64,000 nt of DNA. It comes from Thalassoglobus polymorphus (lineage in GTDB: Bacteria > Planctomycetota > Planctomycetia > Planctomycetales > Planctomycetaceae). Below are positions 1 to 9,694 of this stretch, piece after piece. A model generated the notes under the pieces. It was not told the DNA's origin, did no database searches, and worked only from the letters and a program-made list of their open reading frames with translations. Position numbers and translations under genes: made by a program. The DNA is taken from assembly GCF_007744255.1 (NCBI RefSeq), contig NZ_CP036267.1, forward strand, positions 3,351,500-3,415,499. Direction: 5' to 3'. Position 1 is the stretch's first letter. Every line of letters starts with the position of its first letter.

Positions 1-353
1 GGAACAGGAACTTGAGCCGCAGCCAGGCGTGAAGTCGTTAAAAACTTATCGACTGCACATTCGATCGCACGAGGATGATTAAGAATCGTTTTCCCAGCCT
101 GATGCAGTTGCAAGAGCACATCCATGCGATACACAACCTGCTCAAGCGATCCCGGCGGCATCGTCCGCACAATGATGGCATCAGAATCGAACAGCGAGTG
201 ATGACCGCCCGAGACGTCTGTTGAAGTCCCCTCCACCGAACTCGTTAGAGATCGAAAGTCAACCCGTTCGCACGAATGTCCACGTTGCGCCGAGGCACGT
301 GAAAGTTCATCGACATACCAACTCCCCTCGTTCCCAAGAACAGAGATTTTCAC
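1..353 (-). CDS. RimK-type ATP-grasp ligase, N-terminal part (runs off the left edge)
   Basis: This reading frame is open from a GTG at 353-351 to the window edge, giving 117 residues. It starts V/M-KISVLGNEGSWYVDEL and continues through DAIIVRTMPPGSLEQVVYRM, a hydrophobic stretch ending TILNHPRAIECAVDKFLTTS and AAAQVPV. That order (Rossmann-like pre-ATP-grasp region, an RTMP-type loop, an N-x-P-x-A-I-E step, then a DK-x-L-T-T-x-x-L helix) is typical of the RimK / alpha-L-glutamate ligase family. These enzymes join amino acids or other amines to a carboxylate with ATP. The ATP-binding half lies outside the window, so the substrate cannot be named. The GTG overlaps the TGA of the upstream gene (GTGA), so translation is probably coupled. 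The family call is good; the exact activity is unknown. Confidence 0.82.
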   Translation of the reverse strand, partial: MKISVLGNEGSWYVDELSRASAQRGHSCERVDFRSLTSSVEGTSTDVSGGHHSLFDSDAIIVRTMPPGSLEQVVYRMDVLLQLHQAGKTILNHPRAIECAVDKFLTTSRLAAAQVPV

Positions 354-1615
354 GTGCCACTCGATTTCATGTTGGGGGAGGTTTCCGCATCCGAGTCGGG
401 TTCCATTGACTCATCAGATGTCGGACTGGAATCTTCTTCGCCAGTCGCTTCTTCCTCAGAAGCGTTCTCAACCGGAACCAACTCTGCCTCCTCAAGTTGA
501 GGGCGAGCAACCTGCACATGTACCAGAAAGCTCGAAGGGAAAAATGGTGTCTCAGGAAGTTCACTCCGTTCTTTGATCCAAAACTCTTTGGTTCCGACAG
601 GAACAAGAAAGTAGAGATCCCCTTCCGAATTCTCGTGGACGCAAGGATATATCGCATTGCCAACGCTGGCGTAACAAATCCGTCCTAAACCTTTTACAAA
701 CGAGTTATAGACGACCTGATTTCGATAGTTCGGCAAGGTGCTGTTTTTCTCCCCTTCAGGAGCATTGGTCCAGTCTTCGGAGAGTGATATCAAGCCTGCT
801 TTCAACTCATCAAGTCGTGCATCTTCCAGCGTATCAAGATGCTCCTGATAATATTGATCGACAGCTTCCAGTTGCAAAATCGGGACTTTCACCAAATCAG
901 CTTCGCTGCCTGGACGAAGAGAAATTTCCAACCCTTTCGAACCGGCACTGAATTGCAAGTTGACAAGATTGCTTCGAACGGCACTCGGTCGCTTGCGCAC
1001 TTCGTCCACGATTTGCGAAAAAACTTTCTGATCGATGCTGAAGTCAGCCCCCTTGATTTCAAGACGAATACTTTGACTCGGATTGAGACGCTCCCCCTCA
1101 AGAAGCCCTTCATATGAGGGTTGTGAACTCATGTAGAACCAAATCCCAACGCTGACAAAAATACTTCCGAATAGAATCGGAGGAATCAACCCGCTAAGGC
1201 TTGCTCTCTTCTTCTTCTGACGCCGAATGTATTTCGAGGTCACCGGATCATCCGTCACCGGGACTACGGGAAGTTGACCGAGAGTTTTCGGATCCTTCGG
1301 GGCATTGAGATCGGGAAAGAGAGCTTCCTCGGCAGGAGACTCAACCGCTCCCTCGGGAGGCCCCGCGAAACCTGGATCGGCTTGCCCTTGAAGCGAATCT
1401 GCTGTCGGAAGTTGAACTGGATTTGCGTTCGCAGGCGGATCAACCGGCGTTTCCGCACCGGTCTCAGGAGAGGGGGCGGTTTGAGGGGCCGGCGAGGGAA
1501 TTGTTGGAACCCGGAGACGCGTATCGCATTTCGGACAGCGACCAATCTTCCCAGAGGCGTCGTCGCCAACCCGGACAGTCGCAGTACAGTAAGGACAATG
1601 AAATTCAATAGCCAT
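350..1615 (-). CDS. Zinc-ribbon, single-pass membrane protein of unknown function
   Basis: This 421-residue protein is not recognised as a named family. Residues 8-30 form a CPYC...CPKC zinc ribbon of the kind planctomycetes place at the start of many membrane proteins. A Pro/Ala/Glu-rich linker follows to about residue 135. One membrane segment lies at about 140-163 (ending VGIWFYMSSQ). The remaining soluble region is about 230 residues, with an acidic Ser/Glu-rich tail. The arrangement suggests a cytoplasmic ribbon and an exported C-terminal domain, but that is inference. The stop codon TGA overlaps the GTG start of the downstream ATP-grasp gene, so the two form an operon. An 83-bp repeat lies 20 bp upstream of the start. 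Confidence 0.85.
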   Translation of the reverse strand: MAIEFHCPYCTATVRVGDDASGKIGRCPKCDTRLRVPTIPSPAPQTAPSPETGAETPVDPPANANPVQLPTADSLQGQADPGFAGPPEGAVESPAEEALFPDLNAPKDPKTLGQLPVVPVTDDPVTSKYIRRQKKKRASLSGLIPPILFGSIFVSVGIWFYMSSQPSYEGLLEGERLNPSQSIRLEIKGADFSIDQKVFSQIVDEVRKRPSAVRSNLVNLQFSAGSKGLEISLRPGSEADLVKVPILQLEAVDQYYQEHLDTLEDARLDELKAGLISLSEDWTNAPEGEKNSTLPNYRNQVVYNSFVKGLGRICYASVGNAIYPCVHENSEGDLYFLVPVGTKEFWIKERSELPETPFFPSSFLVHVQVARPQLEEAELVPVENASEEEATGEEDSSPTSDESMEPDSDAETSPNMKSSGT

Positions 1616-1634
1616 AAGTTTTTTCGCAAATGCT

Positions 1635-1717
1635 TTAGAACCAGTCCGAAAACTTCTGGAATAGCCGCTTGTCTCAATGTTTGAGAGAGCAATTTCAAGT
1701 TACAGGACCAGTTCTAA
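1635..1717 (+). repeat. 83-bp inverted-terminal element, copy A
   Basis: It begins TTAGAACCAGTCCG and ends ACCAGTTCTAA. The two ends are imperfect inverted repeats, and the middle holds a smaller inverted repeat (CTCAATGTTTGAG). Copies of exactly the same length occur at 13477, 26523, 27676, 29196 and 33044. It lies just upstream of the start of the zinc-ribbon gene on the minus strand. No coding function is seen. Confidence 0.85.
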
Positions 1718-2029
1718 CGCGTCTTGTGCCCATGAAGAGTTGCTTCAGGTGATAAACCACTCATCTCCACGAGAACGATCACGCACCTCTTTTCCCAAAA
1801 TGTTCCAGCTCAGTTCGAATGAACCACTCAGGAGTCACAACAGCGGTAAAAAGATGTTCAAAAGATTGTTCGCGTTTCTTAATCAGAATCACCCGAAATT
1901 GCTGTAAAATCGAAATCGCCCTAGCGAGCAATACACCCGCATAGAAAATTCACGCTTCTTTTTCAGCATGCTATTGCATCCGACATGCAGTTGACAAGAT
2001 TCAACAATTGCTGTCCTTAAGAGGCGACC
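1718..2029. other. Intergenic stretch, no gene seen
   Basis: No convincing reading frame was found on either strand. It lies between the 83-bp element and a small plus-strand gene. A TTGACA at about 1991 could be a -35 box for that gene, but no matching -10 box was seen, so no promoter is called. AAGAGG at 2019-2024 is a plausible ribosome-binding site for the gene at 2030. Confidence 0.4.
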
Positions 2030-2379
2030 ATGGCTGCCAAGAAGCAAAAAGAACGGCGGACCGGTCATCAGCTTCACGGAGTTCCATTCGAGTCTTCAGA
2101 GCAAGTATCTTCCCCTCCTCCTGACTGCAGCTGCGATCTTATTAAGATGAGTCACCGCATTGTGGGACCAGTTCGTGCCGTTTCAGAACGCAGTGAAGAA
2201 ACTCAAAAAATCGAGAACAGGTTGAAGAAGTTGAGCTGCGTGACGGCGACCTGTTGATCGAATTTCAAAACGACTTCAGCGAAGCGAAAAATTTACAAGA
2301 CGATGTCTCTTCATCAAACGAGGAGAACTCCGCTTCTCTCAGAAATCTGGACAATCCCTTATCTGTTCGTTCAGAATAA
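2030..2379 (+). pseudogene. Small protein gene split by a -1 shift at an A6 run
   Basis: An ATG with a good AAGAGG site opens a frame that begins MAAKKQKERRTGHQLH and ends prematurely at 2255-2257. After the run of six A at 2205-2210 the original frame gives an unlikely peptide (RLKKLSCVTATC). The -1 frame continues with protein-like acidic sequence (REQVEEVELRDGDLLIEF) to a TAA at 2377-2379. The second frame has no start of its own, because a TGA sits at 2194-2196. Joined, the product would be about 116 residues, acidic, with two Cys near residue 50. The family is unknown. A true mutation, a sequencing error in the A run, or slippage on AAAAAA could each explain it. Confidence 0.6.
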
Positions 2380-2397
2380 GAATCGAATCACATCGAA

Positions 2398-4137
2398 TCA
2401 CGCATGAGGCTGCACCGGTTGCGAATTTGCCCAGCGCGAGAGCCCGATGAAGAGCAGGCCACACAGAAGATAGCTGATCGCAAGATCGTTGGCACGGTAA
2501 TAGACTCCGCCAGCAACCGGGTCGACAAACCGAAACAAAAAGTCAAACGTGATCCCATTATAGACTTGATACGCGTGCATTGCCCCGAGAAACGTCAACG
2601 CAGACGCACAGAGCATCCAAACGCCAGCTGCGATAAATTTTCGGTCAACCAGGCACGCAGAGACCGCTGCCAGAATCATACATGTAAAGATGTATCCACG
2701 CTCCATGAGCAGCAGACCGTGAACTAGAAACCCGTTCACCTCTGCTGTCGGATGAGGATTTTCTACGGCAGTAATGACTTTCTTCGGATCTTCTTTTTGC
2801 ACACTTTCAGACGAGACATCGTTGGCTTTCACTTCACTTGCTTCAACCGTTGGTGAAATGACCTGTTGAAGCGAATTTCCTTGGGCCAACATGAGCGTCC
2901 CCATCATCACCACCGCTCCCCAAGCCGCAATTGCAGGGAACAGTCCGACAGCAACTGCTGGAGCATGGTTTTCAGGAACTGCTCGAAATGCCTGAGCTGT
3001 GATGATCACACCAATCCACAAGACAATCCCCGCTCCCACTTCAATGGGAACAATCCCAGCGACAAGGCTAATGAGCCCAGTCAATGTGAGAGCGACAATG
3101 ACGACCCCGTTGAGCGTCGAGTAGCCAGCTCTGGCCCCCAAAGACTTCCACCCCGGGTGACCAATATAAATCGTCGTCGGAAAACAACTCCCAAACAACG
3201 CAGCGACAATCGTGCCAATTCCATTGGCGGCCATTGAAGGAGCGGTCGGATAGGAATCCCCAGCAGCCTCAGCAGATTCGATGTTCTGCAGACTTCCGAC
3301 CACATTGAAGAGTCCCATCGGAATGATCACCGAAAGAAGTGGCAAGATTTCTTGAATGTTCTGAGCGACTGACCAGATTGCTTCGCCCGACCAAACCGGC
3401 AAGGAAAGTCCAACATTCTCGGTCGCTGCTTTGACGGCATCGATCGAAGCGGCACCAAACGTCAGCCATTCCGGAGCTGATGGAACGGCTCGTTGCAAGA
3501 GCATCAATCCCCACGCCAAAGCTGTCCCCAGAGTGACTGCAAGCAATCCACTCGGTAAGCCCAACGGTAACCGTATTTGTGAAAACAAGCCAATCAAGAC
3601 CAGCGCCAGAGGCAACATTGCAATCAACGGCTTTTGAAAAATCTGAAGCGTGAACGTCATCGCGATGAAGCCGATGGCGATTCCCGCGAGTGTCGAAAGA
3701 AGTGCCGCGCGTGGCGTGTTGCGACGAAGTTTTTCGGCAACAAACGAACCGACGAGTTCAATTACTCCACTTCCCAGACAGGCGACCAGTCCCATTTTCC
3801 AGGCTGCCTCCGCACTCTGAGTCTTCTGGAACTCTGGCCCCATCACGAAGAAGATATACACAATGATCGACGGGGTATTGATCCCATACGGCAATGCCGT
3901 AACGTCATCTCTCCCCGTCTTTCTGGCAAGCCGATGTGCTTGCCAGGCATAAAACAAATTGCCCACCAGAATGCTGATCGCAGCTCCGGGCAAAATCATT
4001 TTGTAGAGAAACCTCGAATTCTCTCCCGTCATTCCGCAAAACAATTCGCAGAACGAAATGATCACCAGAAACTGAACCAGATTGTCGATGAATAAACCAA
4101 AAAAACCGTCGAGGTCACGTTTAACGAAGAGTTTCAT
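2398..4137 (-). CDS. NCS2-like (xanthine/uracil permease-type) membrane transporter
   Basis: A polytopic membrane protein of about 579 residues, counted from the ATG at 4137; a TTG 54 bp upstream would add 18 residues that do not resemble the family. It starts [20 protein letters not shown] and has at least ten hydrophobic segments. [15 protein letters not shown] matches the conserved region after TM3 in AzgA/NCS2-like permeases, which carry purines, pyrimidines or related anions by proton symport. A hydrophilic loop (about residues 430-470, Ser/Glu/Lys-rich) interrupts the second half, followed by three more membrane segments; this tail is longer than usual. The substrate cannot be read from sequence. 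The next gene upstream on the same strand is a nucleoside-type MFS carrier, so a shared role in nucleobase or nucleoside uptake is plausible. Confidence 0.8.
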   Translation of the reverse strand: MKLFVKRDLDGFFGLFIDNLVQFLVIISFCELFCGMTGENSRFLYKMILPGAAISILVGNLFYAWQAHRLARKTGRDDVTALPYGINTPSIIVYIFFVMGPEFQKTQSAEAAWKMGLVACLGSGVIELVGSFVAEKLRRNTPRAALLSTLAGIAIGFIAMTFTLQIFQKPLIAMLPLALVLIGLFSQIRLPLGLPSGLLAVTLGTALAWGLMLLQRAVPSAPEWLTFGAASIDAVKAATENVGLSLPVWSGEAIWSVAQNIQEILPLLSVIIPMGLFNVVGSLQNIESAEAAGDSYPTAPSMAANGIGTIVAALFGSCFPTTIYIGHPGWKSLGARAGYSTLNGVVIVALTLTGLISLVAGIVPIEVGAGIVLWIGVIITAQAFRAVPENHAPAVAVGLFPAIAAWGAVVMMGTLMLAQGNSLQQVISPTVEASEVKANDVSSESVQKEDPKKVITAVENPHPTAEVNGFLVHGLLLMERGYIFTCMILAAVSACLVDRKFIAAGVWMLCASALTFLGAMHAYQVYNGITFDFLFRFVDPVAGGVYYRANDLAISYLLCGLLFIGLSRWANSQPVQPHA

Positions 4138-4225
4138 ATTCTTGGCGGCGGGTTGTAGACATAACGTATGAACCGAAGTTGCCTGCCGCAATCTTCGCTA
4201 TTTAGTACAGATTCAATCTCGGTCT

Positions 4226-4306
4226 TTTTGTACCGCCTCGTGGCGAGTCGTGGGATTCGTCGACTAGGTATCCAATGATGTTTACGGGCACGACAAGTAG
4301 GGACAA
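4226..4306 (+). repeat. Fragment of the second dispersed repeat family
   Basis: It contains GCCTCGTGGCGAG and TTTACGGGCACGACA, spaced as in copies near 26640, 39555 and 47335. The ends are not sharply defined. It fills most of the gap between the NCS2-like and MFS genes. Confidence 0.5.
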
Positions 4307-4343
4307 TGCGCCTCATTCTGCCCGGTCTTACTACACAACGGAC

Positions 4344-5789
4344 TTACACGACGGTCTCACTTGGTGCCGCTTCAGCGACTTCTGATTCTGAAACGTCTTT
4401 GTCACTCATTTTATCGTGGAAGAATAACGCGAACACTACGAAGACCACTCCAGCCATGATGGCAGGGAAGAACCAGAACTGTTTCCATTCAGTCATCGTT
4501 GTTGAAAGGAGTTGAGGATCAAGTCCTTCTGGCAAGCTCCGAGAGAACATTTGCGAGAACGATTCGAAAAAGCTCATCCCTTCATCCGCACCACGTGCTG
4601 TGATCAATGCTTCATTGTATTTCTCGGAACTTACGACCTGCTTTCCCATCTCCCCGATATGCCAGTTCAGAGGGATCGGACCGAAGCTGCCTCCGAACGC
4701 AATTCTGAAACCAAAGAACATTCCGATTCCCTGCGTCAGAAAGACAAGCAATCCCTGAGCTTGACCACGAACATCTTTGGGAGCTTTGTCGTCGGTGTAC
4801 ATGAATCCGGTGACAAAGAAAAAGTCGTAACAAATCCCGTGAATGAGGACTGCAAGCAACAGCATCCAAGTAACCTGATTCGGTGCACCGAAAGCGAACA
4901 ATGCGTAGCGAAGCACCCAGCTTGCCATGCCGATTAAAATCATGTTCTTCAAGCCAAATCGCCGGAAGAAAAATGGAATCAAGAGCATGAAGAAGATCTC
5001 AGACATCTGCCCGAGCGTCATCGTCGCTGCCGATTGAGCGAATCCGGTTTGATTCAGGTAGGTGGAGGTCAAACCGTAATAATATGCCAGCGGGATACAA
5101 ATCAGAGTTGAGCACAGGGCGAAGATTGCAAAGTTGAAATCAGCCAGAAGTTTGAACGCATCGACCATCAGGAGTGATCTTAAATCGACCGGTTTACCCT
5201 TGAGAGGAGGCGGAGTATTCGGGAGGAAGAAACAGAAGACTCCCAATAAGATCGAAGACGAAGCTCCCATCCAAAAGAGGTTAAACGAGTTCGACCAGCC
5301 GAGGCCACCGCCGATCAGTCCGGCGACAATCCAACCAATCGTCCCCCAGACACGGATTTTGGGGAAGTCGTTCTGTGTGGGAATGTGGGTAAACGCGATG
5401 GTATTTCCAAGGCCCAGAGTCGGCATGAAACACAATGAGTGAATCAGGATCAACCAAACGATGGTATTCCCTGCATCGCTTCCGGAAGCGGCTGCAACCT
5501 GCGGGATGACAGCCATGACTAAGCCACCAATCACGAGAAGAGCCCCCATCACTTTTTCTGATGCAAATAATCGGTCGGCAACAAGACCCAGAAACAGAGG
5601 CGCAAAAATCGCTGCAATGGGGACGCTCTCATACGCTCCCCCTTTGAATGCTGATAAACCGTTCGAGTCCAAAACAGCTGACAATGTCGCAAACCAGGCT
5701 CCCCAGGTAAAAAACTGAAGAAACATCATCAAGGAAAGCCGTGGTGTCATTCCGACCATGCCACCGCCTGTATTTGTGTTGTCATTCAT
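4344..5789 (-). CDS. MFS transporter, nucleoside:H+ symporter type
   Basis: A 481-residue protein with about twelve membrane segments. The N-terminus (RLSLMMFLQFFTWGAWFATL) and the conserved FAPLFLGLVADRLFASEKVM after TM2 are characteristic of the nucleoside:H+ symporter group of the major facilitator superfamily (NupG/XapB relatives), which are common in planctomycetes. The central loop has a FLPNTPPP motif, and an extended periplasmic loop precedes the last helices. Uptake of a nucleoside is the family expectation; planctomycete members are numerous and largely uncharacterised, so the substrate is open. It is transcribed toward the NCS2-like gene with about 200 bp between them. Confidence 0.85.
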   Translation of the reverse strand: MNDNTNTGGGMVGMTPRLSLMMFLQFFTWGAWFATLSAVLDSNGLSAFKGGAYESVPIAAIFAPLFLGLVADRLFASEKVMGALLVIGGLVMAVIPQVAAASGSDAGNTIVWLILIHSLCFMPTLGLGNTIAFTHIPTQNDFPKIRVWGTIGWIVAGLIGGGLGWSNSFNLFWMGASSSILLGVFCFFLPNTPPPLKGKPVDLRSLLMVDAFKLLADFNFAIFALCSTLICIPLAYYYGLTSTYLNQTGFAQSAATMTLGQMSEIFFMLLIPFFFRRFGLKNMILIGMASWVLRYALFAFGAPNQVTWMLLLAVLIHGICYDFFFVTGFMYTDDKAPKDVRGQAQGLLVFLTQGIGMFFGFRIAFGGSFGPIPLNWHIGEMGKQVVSSEKYNEALITARGADEGMSFFESFSQMFSRSLPEGLDPQLLSTTMTEWKQFWFFPAIMAGVVFVVFALFFHDKMSDKDVSESEVAEAAPSETVV

Positions 5790-6236
5790 ATTGAAAATCT
5801 CAAATCAAAATTCTTCAGACTACGGAGATATCAGTTCAACGAAAAAAGTTGGTGCGTCGCAAAGTCATCAGTCATACTTCCAAATTTCGGACGGTCAAGA
5901 CCGAGCAGAACTTGATGACAGGCAGTTGCACAATATTGCCCGTTCTTAATCACCCATTCTTACTGTATTGTCAGTTTTTACTCTAAGGATTGCTTCGAAA
6001 TTCTTGGATGAAACAGATTGCAACGAAGAGGCCCCATCTGGCTTCGTTATATCGTGATGACAGCCAAGACTCTCGAGACAGCATTTGAGTAACTCTTCCA
6101 ACTCAAGCGATATAGCTTAGAACTCATCCTGAAACCTGACTTCGCTGACTCAAACGCTGAGATCAGCGACCATTTCACAAGTTTCCAGACGAGTTCCACC
6201 GAGAGCTTCTTGCCAAATGATGTGTTCAGTTTCGAA
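5790..6236. other. Intergenic stretch, no gene seen
   Basis: There is no supported gene on either strand in these 447 bp. It separates two minus-strand transporter genes and should hold the promoter of the MFS gene on its left side. I saw no clear promoter, hairpin with T-tract, or copy of the dispersed repeats. Confidence 0.4.
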
Positions 6237-8066
6237 TTAAGCGGGTGACTCCTTCTTGCGTTTCAGCACAGCACCAATGATGACTGCCAGAACGAAGCCT
6301 CCCAGAACGATGAAACCAACTTTGGGATACTTACTGGAGTAGATGCTGTACAAACTACCAAACGTTGCCACCCCAGAAGCGATCAACATCAGAACATTCC
6401 AACGCAATCTGGCGAGTCCTTTTGGCATGTTCTCGCCTAGAATATTTTTCGAGTTCATCATGAAGAAGAACGTCCAATAGGCGATCGGCAGCAACATCAG
6501 TCCAAACATCGATGTTGGCACAACAAGCCAGACTGACGCTTTGCTCCACAAGAATGGACCAAGTGAACCGACGAGCCCAGCAGCCAACGCTCCAATGCGA
6601 TGAGGCCATCCATGCGGCGGAACACCAAGCATTTCACAGACCGCAAACCCGTTGATGAGCATGAGAATGATAATTGTGGAGATCGCCATCCCCAGAACAC
6701 CTACCCCAAACAGGTATTGCGAAGTATTCGCACCAACAAGTTTTTCTAAAGATTGAGCAAGGTTGAAAGCGTCTCGTTTCACGAGAGCCGCTGCCATCCG
6801 CAAGTCGCCATCGGGGAGAGCTGTGCGAAGTTCAATGAGCTTGGAATCGTCTTTAGTCTTTTTAATCTCATCCTTGATCGCTGTCATTTTGTCTTTGCCG
6901 ATTTCCTTCGCAATTCTCGCGTCGAGAATTCCATTGAAATCGCCAATCAAGTTTCCAGCAGGAGCGGGGGCATCTTCACTCGGACGATAGATTTCAACGA
7001 GACCATCTTCCACTTTTCCGTGGAACTGTGTCGCAGCAGCAATCACAACGCAGCCAGTTGCCAGCATAAACGGAATCAGCAGGCCTGTGCTGAGGTCGAA
7101 AATTGCCAACCCGCGGAAATCACGATCCCAACCACGTTGAAGCATCGAGTACGGAAGCAGAAATGTCATATTGATTCCGACCGCAGTCGCGAAAGCAGCG
7201 ATCATTACTTTTTGCTGCTCACTGACGATCTTCGTGGTCCAGTATTCGTTGTAGGAGCCGGTCGCTGAAAGTAATTCATCAAATGCACTACTCGGATGAG
7301 TGAGCAGAGTCGTATCAGGAATAAACCCGGCGAAGATCGTCCCCCAATCTAAAAGCCCTCCCATTGAGAGCTTGATGACGACGGCAAAGAAGCTCAACAC
7401 GACCATTCCGACCATGCATTTCAACAGGATCTCAAAGACCTTGATTCCCCAACCACCACTGCCGTAGAAGAGGATGACAATGCCACCGGCAATGAAGAGA
7501 ATCGTTGCACAGATGAAGTTATTTCGAAACTTCAAACTCTTCGTCAACGCATCTTTTTCATCTGCTTGATCGTCTCCTAACCCCTGCGAGGAAATTTCAG
7601 CTGCAATCGCAGCATCTCCTAACATTGCCGGAGCAAGATTTTGTTGAATGGCAGCGGTCCCCAGAGAAAACTGAGGCATACACCAGACAAAATTTGCCAT
7701 CATTGTCGCCAACAGCCATCCCCATCCGAGGATCGGACTCACATGCTTATTGATCGAGGTAAACGGCCGATCGTGTGTGGAAAGTGCAACATAACCAATC
7801 GCGCTGAGCATAATGATTCCCAGAATCATCGCCAGCGGTTGCAACCACATCAGGCCGAAACCTGCCAACACCCCAAGGTACAAACTGCTTCCCAGTGATC
7901 CACCACCGAGAGTAATCGCACTTTGCAGCCAACCAGGGCCGGACAACTTGGTGAAGGCCCAGAATAAGGGGCCAGTTCCCTTTGCGCGAGCTTCGTTAAT
8001 GAGCGCGCGATCTTGTTCGATTTGGGGAAGTGCGGCTTGTGATTCCGCATCTAGAGGCTTCGTCAT
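6237..8066 (-). CDS. Divergent NRAMP-like (LeuT-fold) membrane transporter
   Basis: About 609 residues from the ATG at 8066; an upstream TTG at 8156 in the same frame is less likely. After a soluble N-terminus comes SGPGWLQSAITLGGGSLGSS, which aligns with NRAMP TM1 (GPG...DPGN), but the metal-binding DPGN is replaced by TLGGGS. TM6 has CMPQF where Nramp has a metal-binding Met-Pro-His. About eleven membrane segments are present, with an extra soluble insertion of about 100 residues (near 360-460) rich in charged residues. The fold assignment is good. Transport of Mn2+/Fe2+ is doubtful because the coordinating residues are missing; another cation or organic substrate is possible. Confidence 0.75.
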   Translation of the reverse strand: MTKPLDAESQAALPQIEQDRALINEARAKGTGPLFWAFTKLSGPGWLQSAITLGGGSLGSSLYLGVLAGFGLMWLQPLAMILGIIMLSAIGYVALSTHDRPFTSINKHVSPILGWGWLLATMMANFVWCMPQFSLGTAAIQQNLAPAMLGDAAIAAEISSQGLGDDQADEKDALTKSLKFRNNFICATILFIAGGIVILFYGSGGWGIKVFEILLKCMVGMVVLSFFAVVIKLSMGGLLDWGTIFAGFIPDTTLLTHPSSAFDELLSATGSYNEYWTTKIVSEQQKVMIAAFATAVGINMTFLLPYSMLQRGWDRDFRGLAIFDLSTGLLIPFMLATGCVVIAAATQFHGKVEDGLVEIYRPSEDAPAPAGNLIGDFNGILDARIAKEIGKDKMTAIKDEIKKTKDDSKLIELRTALPDGDLRMAAALVKRDAFNLAQSLEKLVGANTSQYLFGVGVLGMAISTIIILMLINGFAVCEMLGVPPHGWPHRIGALAAGLVGSLGPFLWSKASVWLVVPTSMFGLMLLPIAYWTFFFMMNSKNILGENMPKGLARLRWNVLMLIASGVATFGSLYSIYSSKYPKVGFIVLGGFVLAVIIGAVLKRKKESPA

Positions 8067-8441
8067 GAACCAGGTCTCGGAATTCGTATCGAGGAAATTC
8101 TTGCCAACAATTTCATCATGAAATCGATCTGGCGAAGCATGAACAGACACGTTCAACTCGCCCAGATTCCATTGGTGAACTGGTCAACGTATCGGGGCGA
8201 ACGACCGGACGCAAGCATGCAGGAGCAGGACAACGGATGATTTTTTCCCCCAAGCCATTAGGATCACGCATCTTTCGCAGGTTTCCATCATTCAGACTGG
8301 CTGACGAGAGCGGATCGGAGTATCGTCTGCTCTTGTCGCGGTGAGACTGTTGCAGAGAGTCCAAATCGCCGTATTTTTCGATGAAAACATGAATGAATTC
8401 GCTCGCATCGAGCGGTTCGACCTTCTTTTTAGACGCACCCG
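8067..8441. other. Divergent intergenic region
   Basis: It lies between the NRAMP-like gene (minus) and the methyltransferase gene (plus), so both promoters should be here. A minus-strand frame crosses it but overlaps the methyltransferase start and lacks a good ribosome-binding site. No promoter boxes or operators could be assigned with confidence. Confidence 0.4.
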
Positions 8442-9575
8442 ATGAGCGAAGAATTTTCCGAGTACGAAGAAGACGGAACAGAATACAGGCTCCCACGTTC
8501 CGAGCAGTTAGCCATCAATGCCGCCTCGGAACTGACAGCTAGCAGAGTACTGTGTACTTCCGTTGGCCGAGGTCAGTGCGCCATGGATATCGCAGATCGG
8601 CTTCCCGAAGCGGAGGTGTACTGCCATTACGTCGAACTCTTCCCCGCCAGCGAAACCGCTGAGTGGTGTGACGAGAAAGGTTCTCGTGTTCGAGTACTCT
8701 GTTCCGCAGACCTCCCGGAAGAAGAGTTTGACCTGTGTGTCCTGCCAATGTCTCGCTCCGGCGAGAGCGAACTCTCCCGCGATTTGCTCCAACAGGCGTA
8801 CGACAGACTCTCCATGGACGGAATATTGATTGTCACCATCGATAACGCCAAGGACAAATGGTTTCACCATGAAGTCGAGAAGATGGGCAAGAATCTCACA
8901 CGTTTGCAAAAGCGGAAAGGGGTTACCTATCGGCTCAAGAAATTGAAACCACTGAAGAAGCTGAAAAACTTCTCCGCAGAGTTTGCATTTCGTGATGGAG
9001 AAACTTTGGTGAAGGCCGTCAGCCGCGCCGGAGTCTTCAGCCATCGCCGACTCGATGTCGGCGCTCGTGCTCTTATCGAAACAATGGAAATTCACGAGAA
9101 CGACCATGTCCTCGATATTGGCTGTGGAGCTGGCACAGTTGGACTGACAGCTGCGATGAGAGCCCCCGGAGTCGCCGTCCACTTCGTCGACGCCAACTCC
9201 CGTGCCATCGAGTGTGCACTCGCCGGCGCAGAGTTAAATGGAATCGAAGACGTCGCTGCAACACTCTCTCACGATGGATCAGCTGGCAACGACGACGAAG
9301 ACCTCACTGGCCAGTTCGACATCGCACTTGGCAACCCGCCCTATTATTCACACTTTAAAATCTCAGAAATCTTCCTGCAGTCTGCACTCAAACACCTCAA
9401 AGCTGGTGGACGAGTTCACATCGTCACAAAGCAAACAGAATGGTTGGAAGCAAGAATGGATCAGTTGTTTGACGAAATCGAAGTCACCGAAATCCGGGGA
9501 TACTCGATCGTCAGCGGCATTCAGCGTCCCACCCCTTCCGAGACAGTCGCTGAAGTCACTGAGATCGAAAGCTAA
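8442..9575 (+). CDS. RsmC-like class I SAM-dependent methyltransferase
   Basis: A 377-residue protein built as two related methyltransferase-like halves, as in RsmC/RlmG. The N-terminal half (about 15-150) is degenerate. The C-terminal half carries motif I VLDIGCGAGTVGL at about residue 223 and the catalytic NPPYYSHF at about 290, the N-P-P-Y signature of enzymes that methylate the exocyclic amine of a base. RsmC and RlmG modify guanines of 16S and 23S rRNA (N2), so an rRNA guanine N2-methyltransferase is the best guess. It is a single gene facing away from its neighbour. The target nucleotide cannot be deduced. Confidence 0.8.
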   Translation: MSEEFSEYEEDGTEYRLPRSEQLAINAASELTASRVLCTSVGRGQCAMDIADRLPEAEVYCHYVELFPASETAEWCDEKGSRVRVLCSADLPEEEFDLCVLPMSRSGESELSRDLLQQAYDRLSMDGILIVTIDNAKDKWFHHEVEKMGKNLTRLQKRKGVTYRLKKLKPLKKLKNFSAEFAFRDGETLVKAVSRAGVFSHRRLDVGARALIETMEIHENDHVLDIGCGAGTVGLTAAMRAPGVAVHFVDANSRAIECALAGAELNGIEDVAATLSHDGSAGNDDEDLTGQFDIALGNPPYYSHFKISEIFLQSALKHLKAGGRVHIVTKQTEWLEARMDQLFDEIEVTEIRGYSIVSGIQRPTPSETVAEVTEIES

Positions 9576-9668
9576 TCTCGAATTGAGCGGCCCTCTTCTC
9601 TGCCAAGGCTGCAATCGCGTAACCTGGATAAGATTGTGATCGGTGAGAGGTCACTGGTCACTGAGGGC

Positions 9669-9694
9669 ATCTTTCGAATTGGTGTCAGGTTCTG
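9669..9694 (+). repeat. Fragment of the second dispersed repeat family
   Basis: The core GCATCTTTCGAATTGG followed by TCAGGTTCTGC matches copies at 47306 and 47407. It directly abuts the TAG stop codon of the minus-strand PQQ-propeller gene. Confidence 0.6.

Noticed and set aside
8116-8496. Minus-strand frame of 126 codons across the gap between the NRAMP-like and methyltransferase genes
   Set aside because: It overlaps the methyltransferase start on the other strand, has no good ribosome site, and ends inside the NRAMP-like region; no family was recognised.
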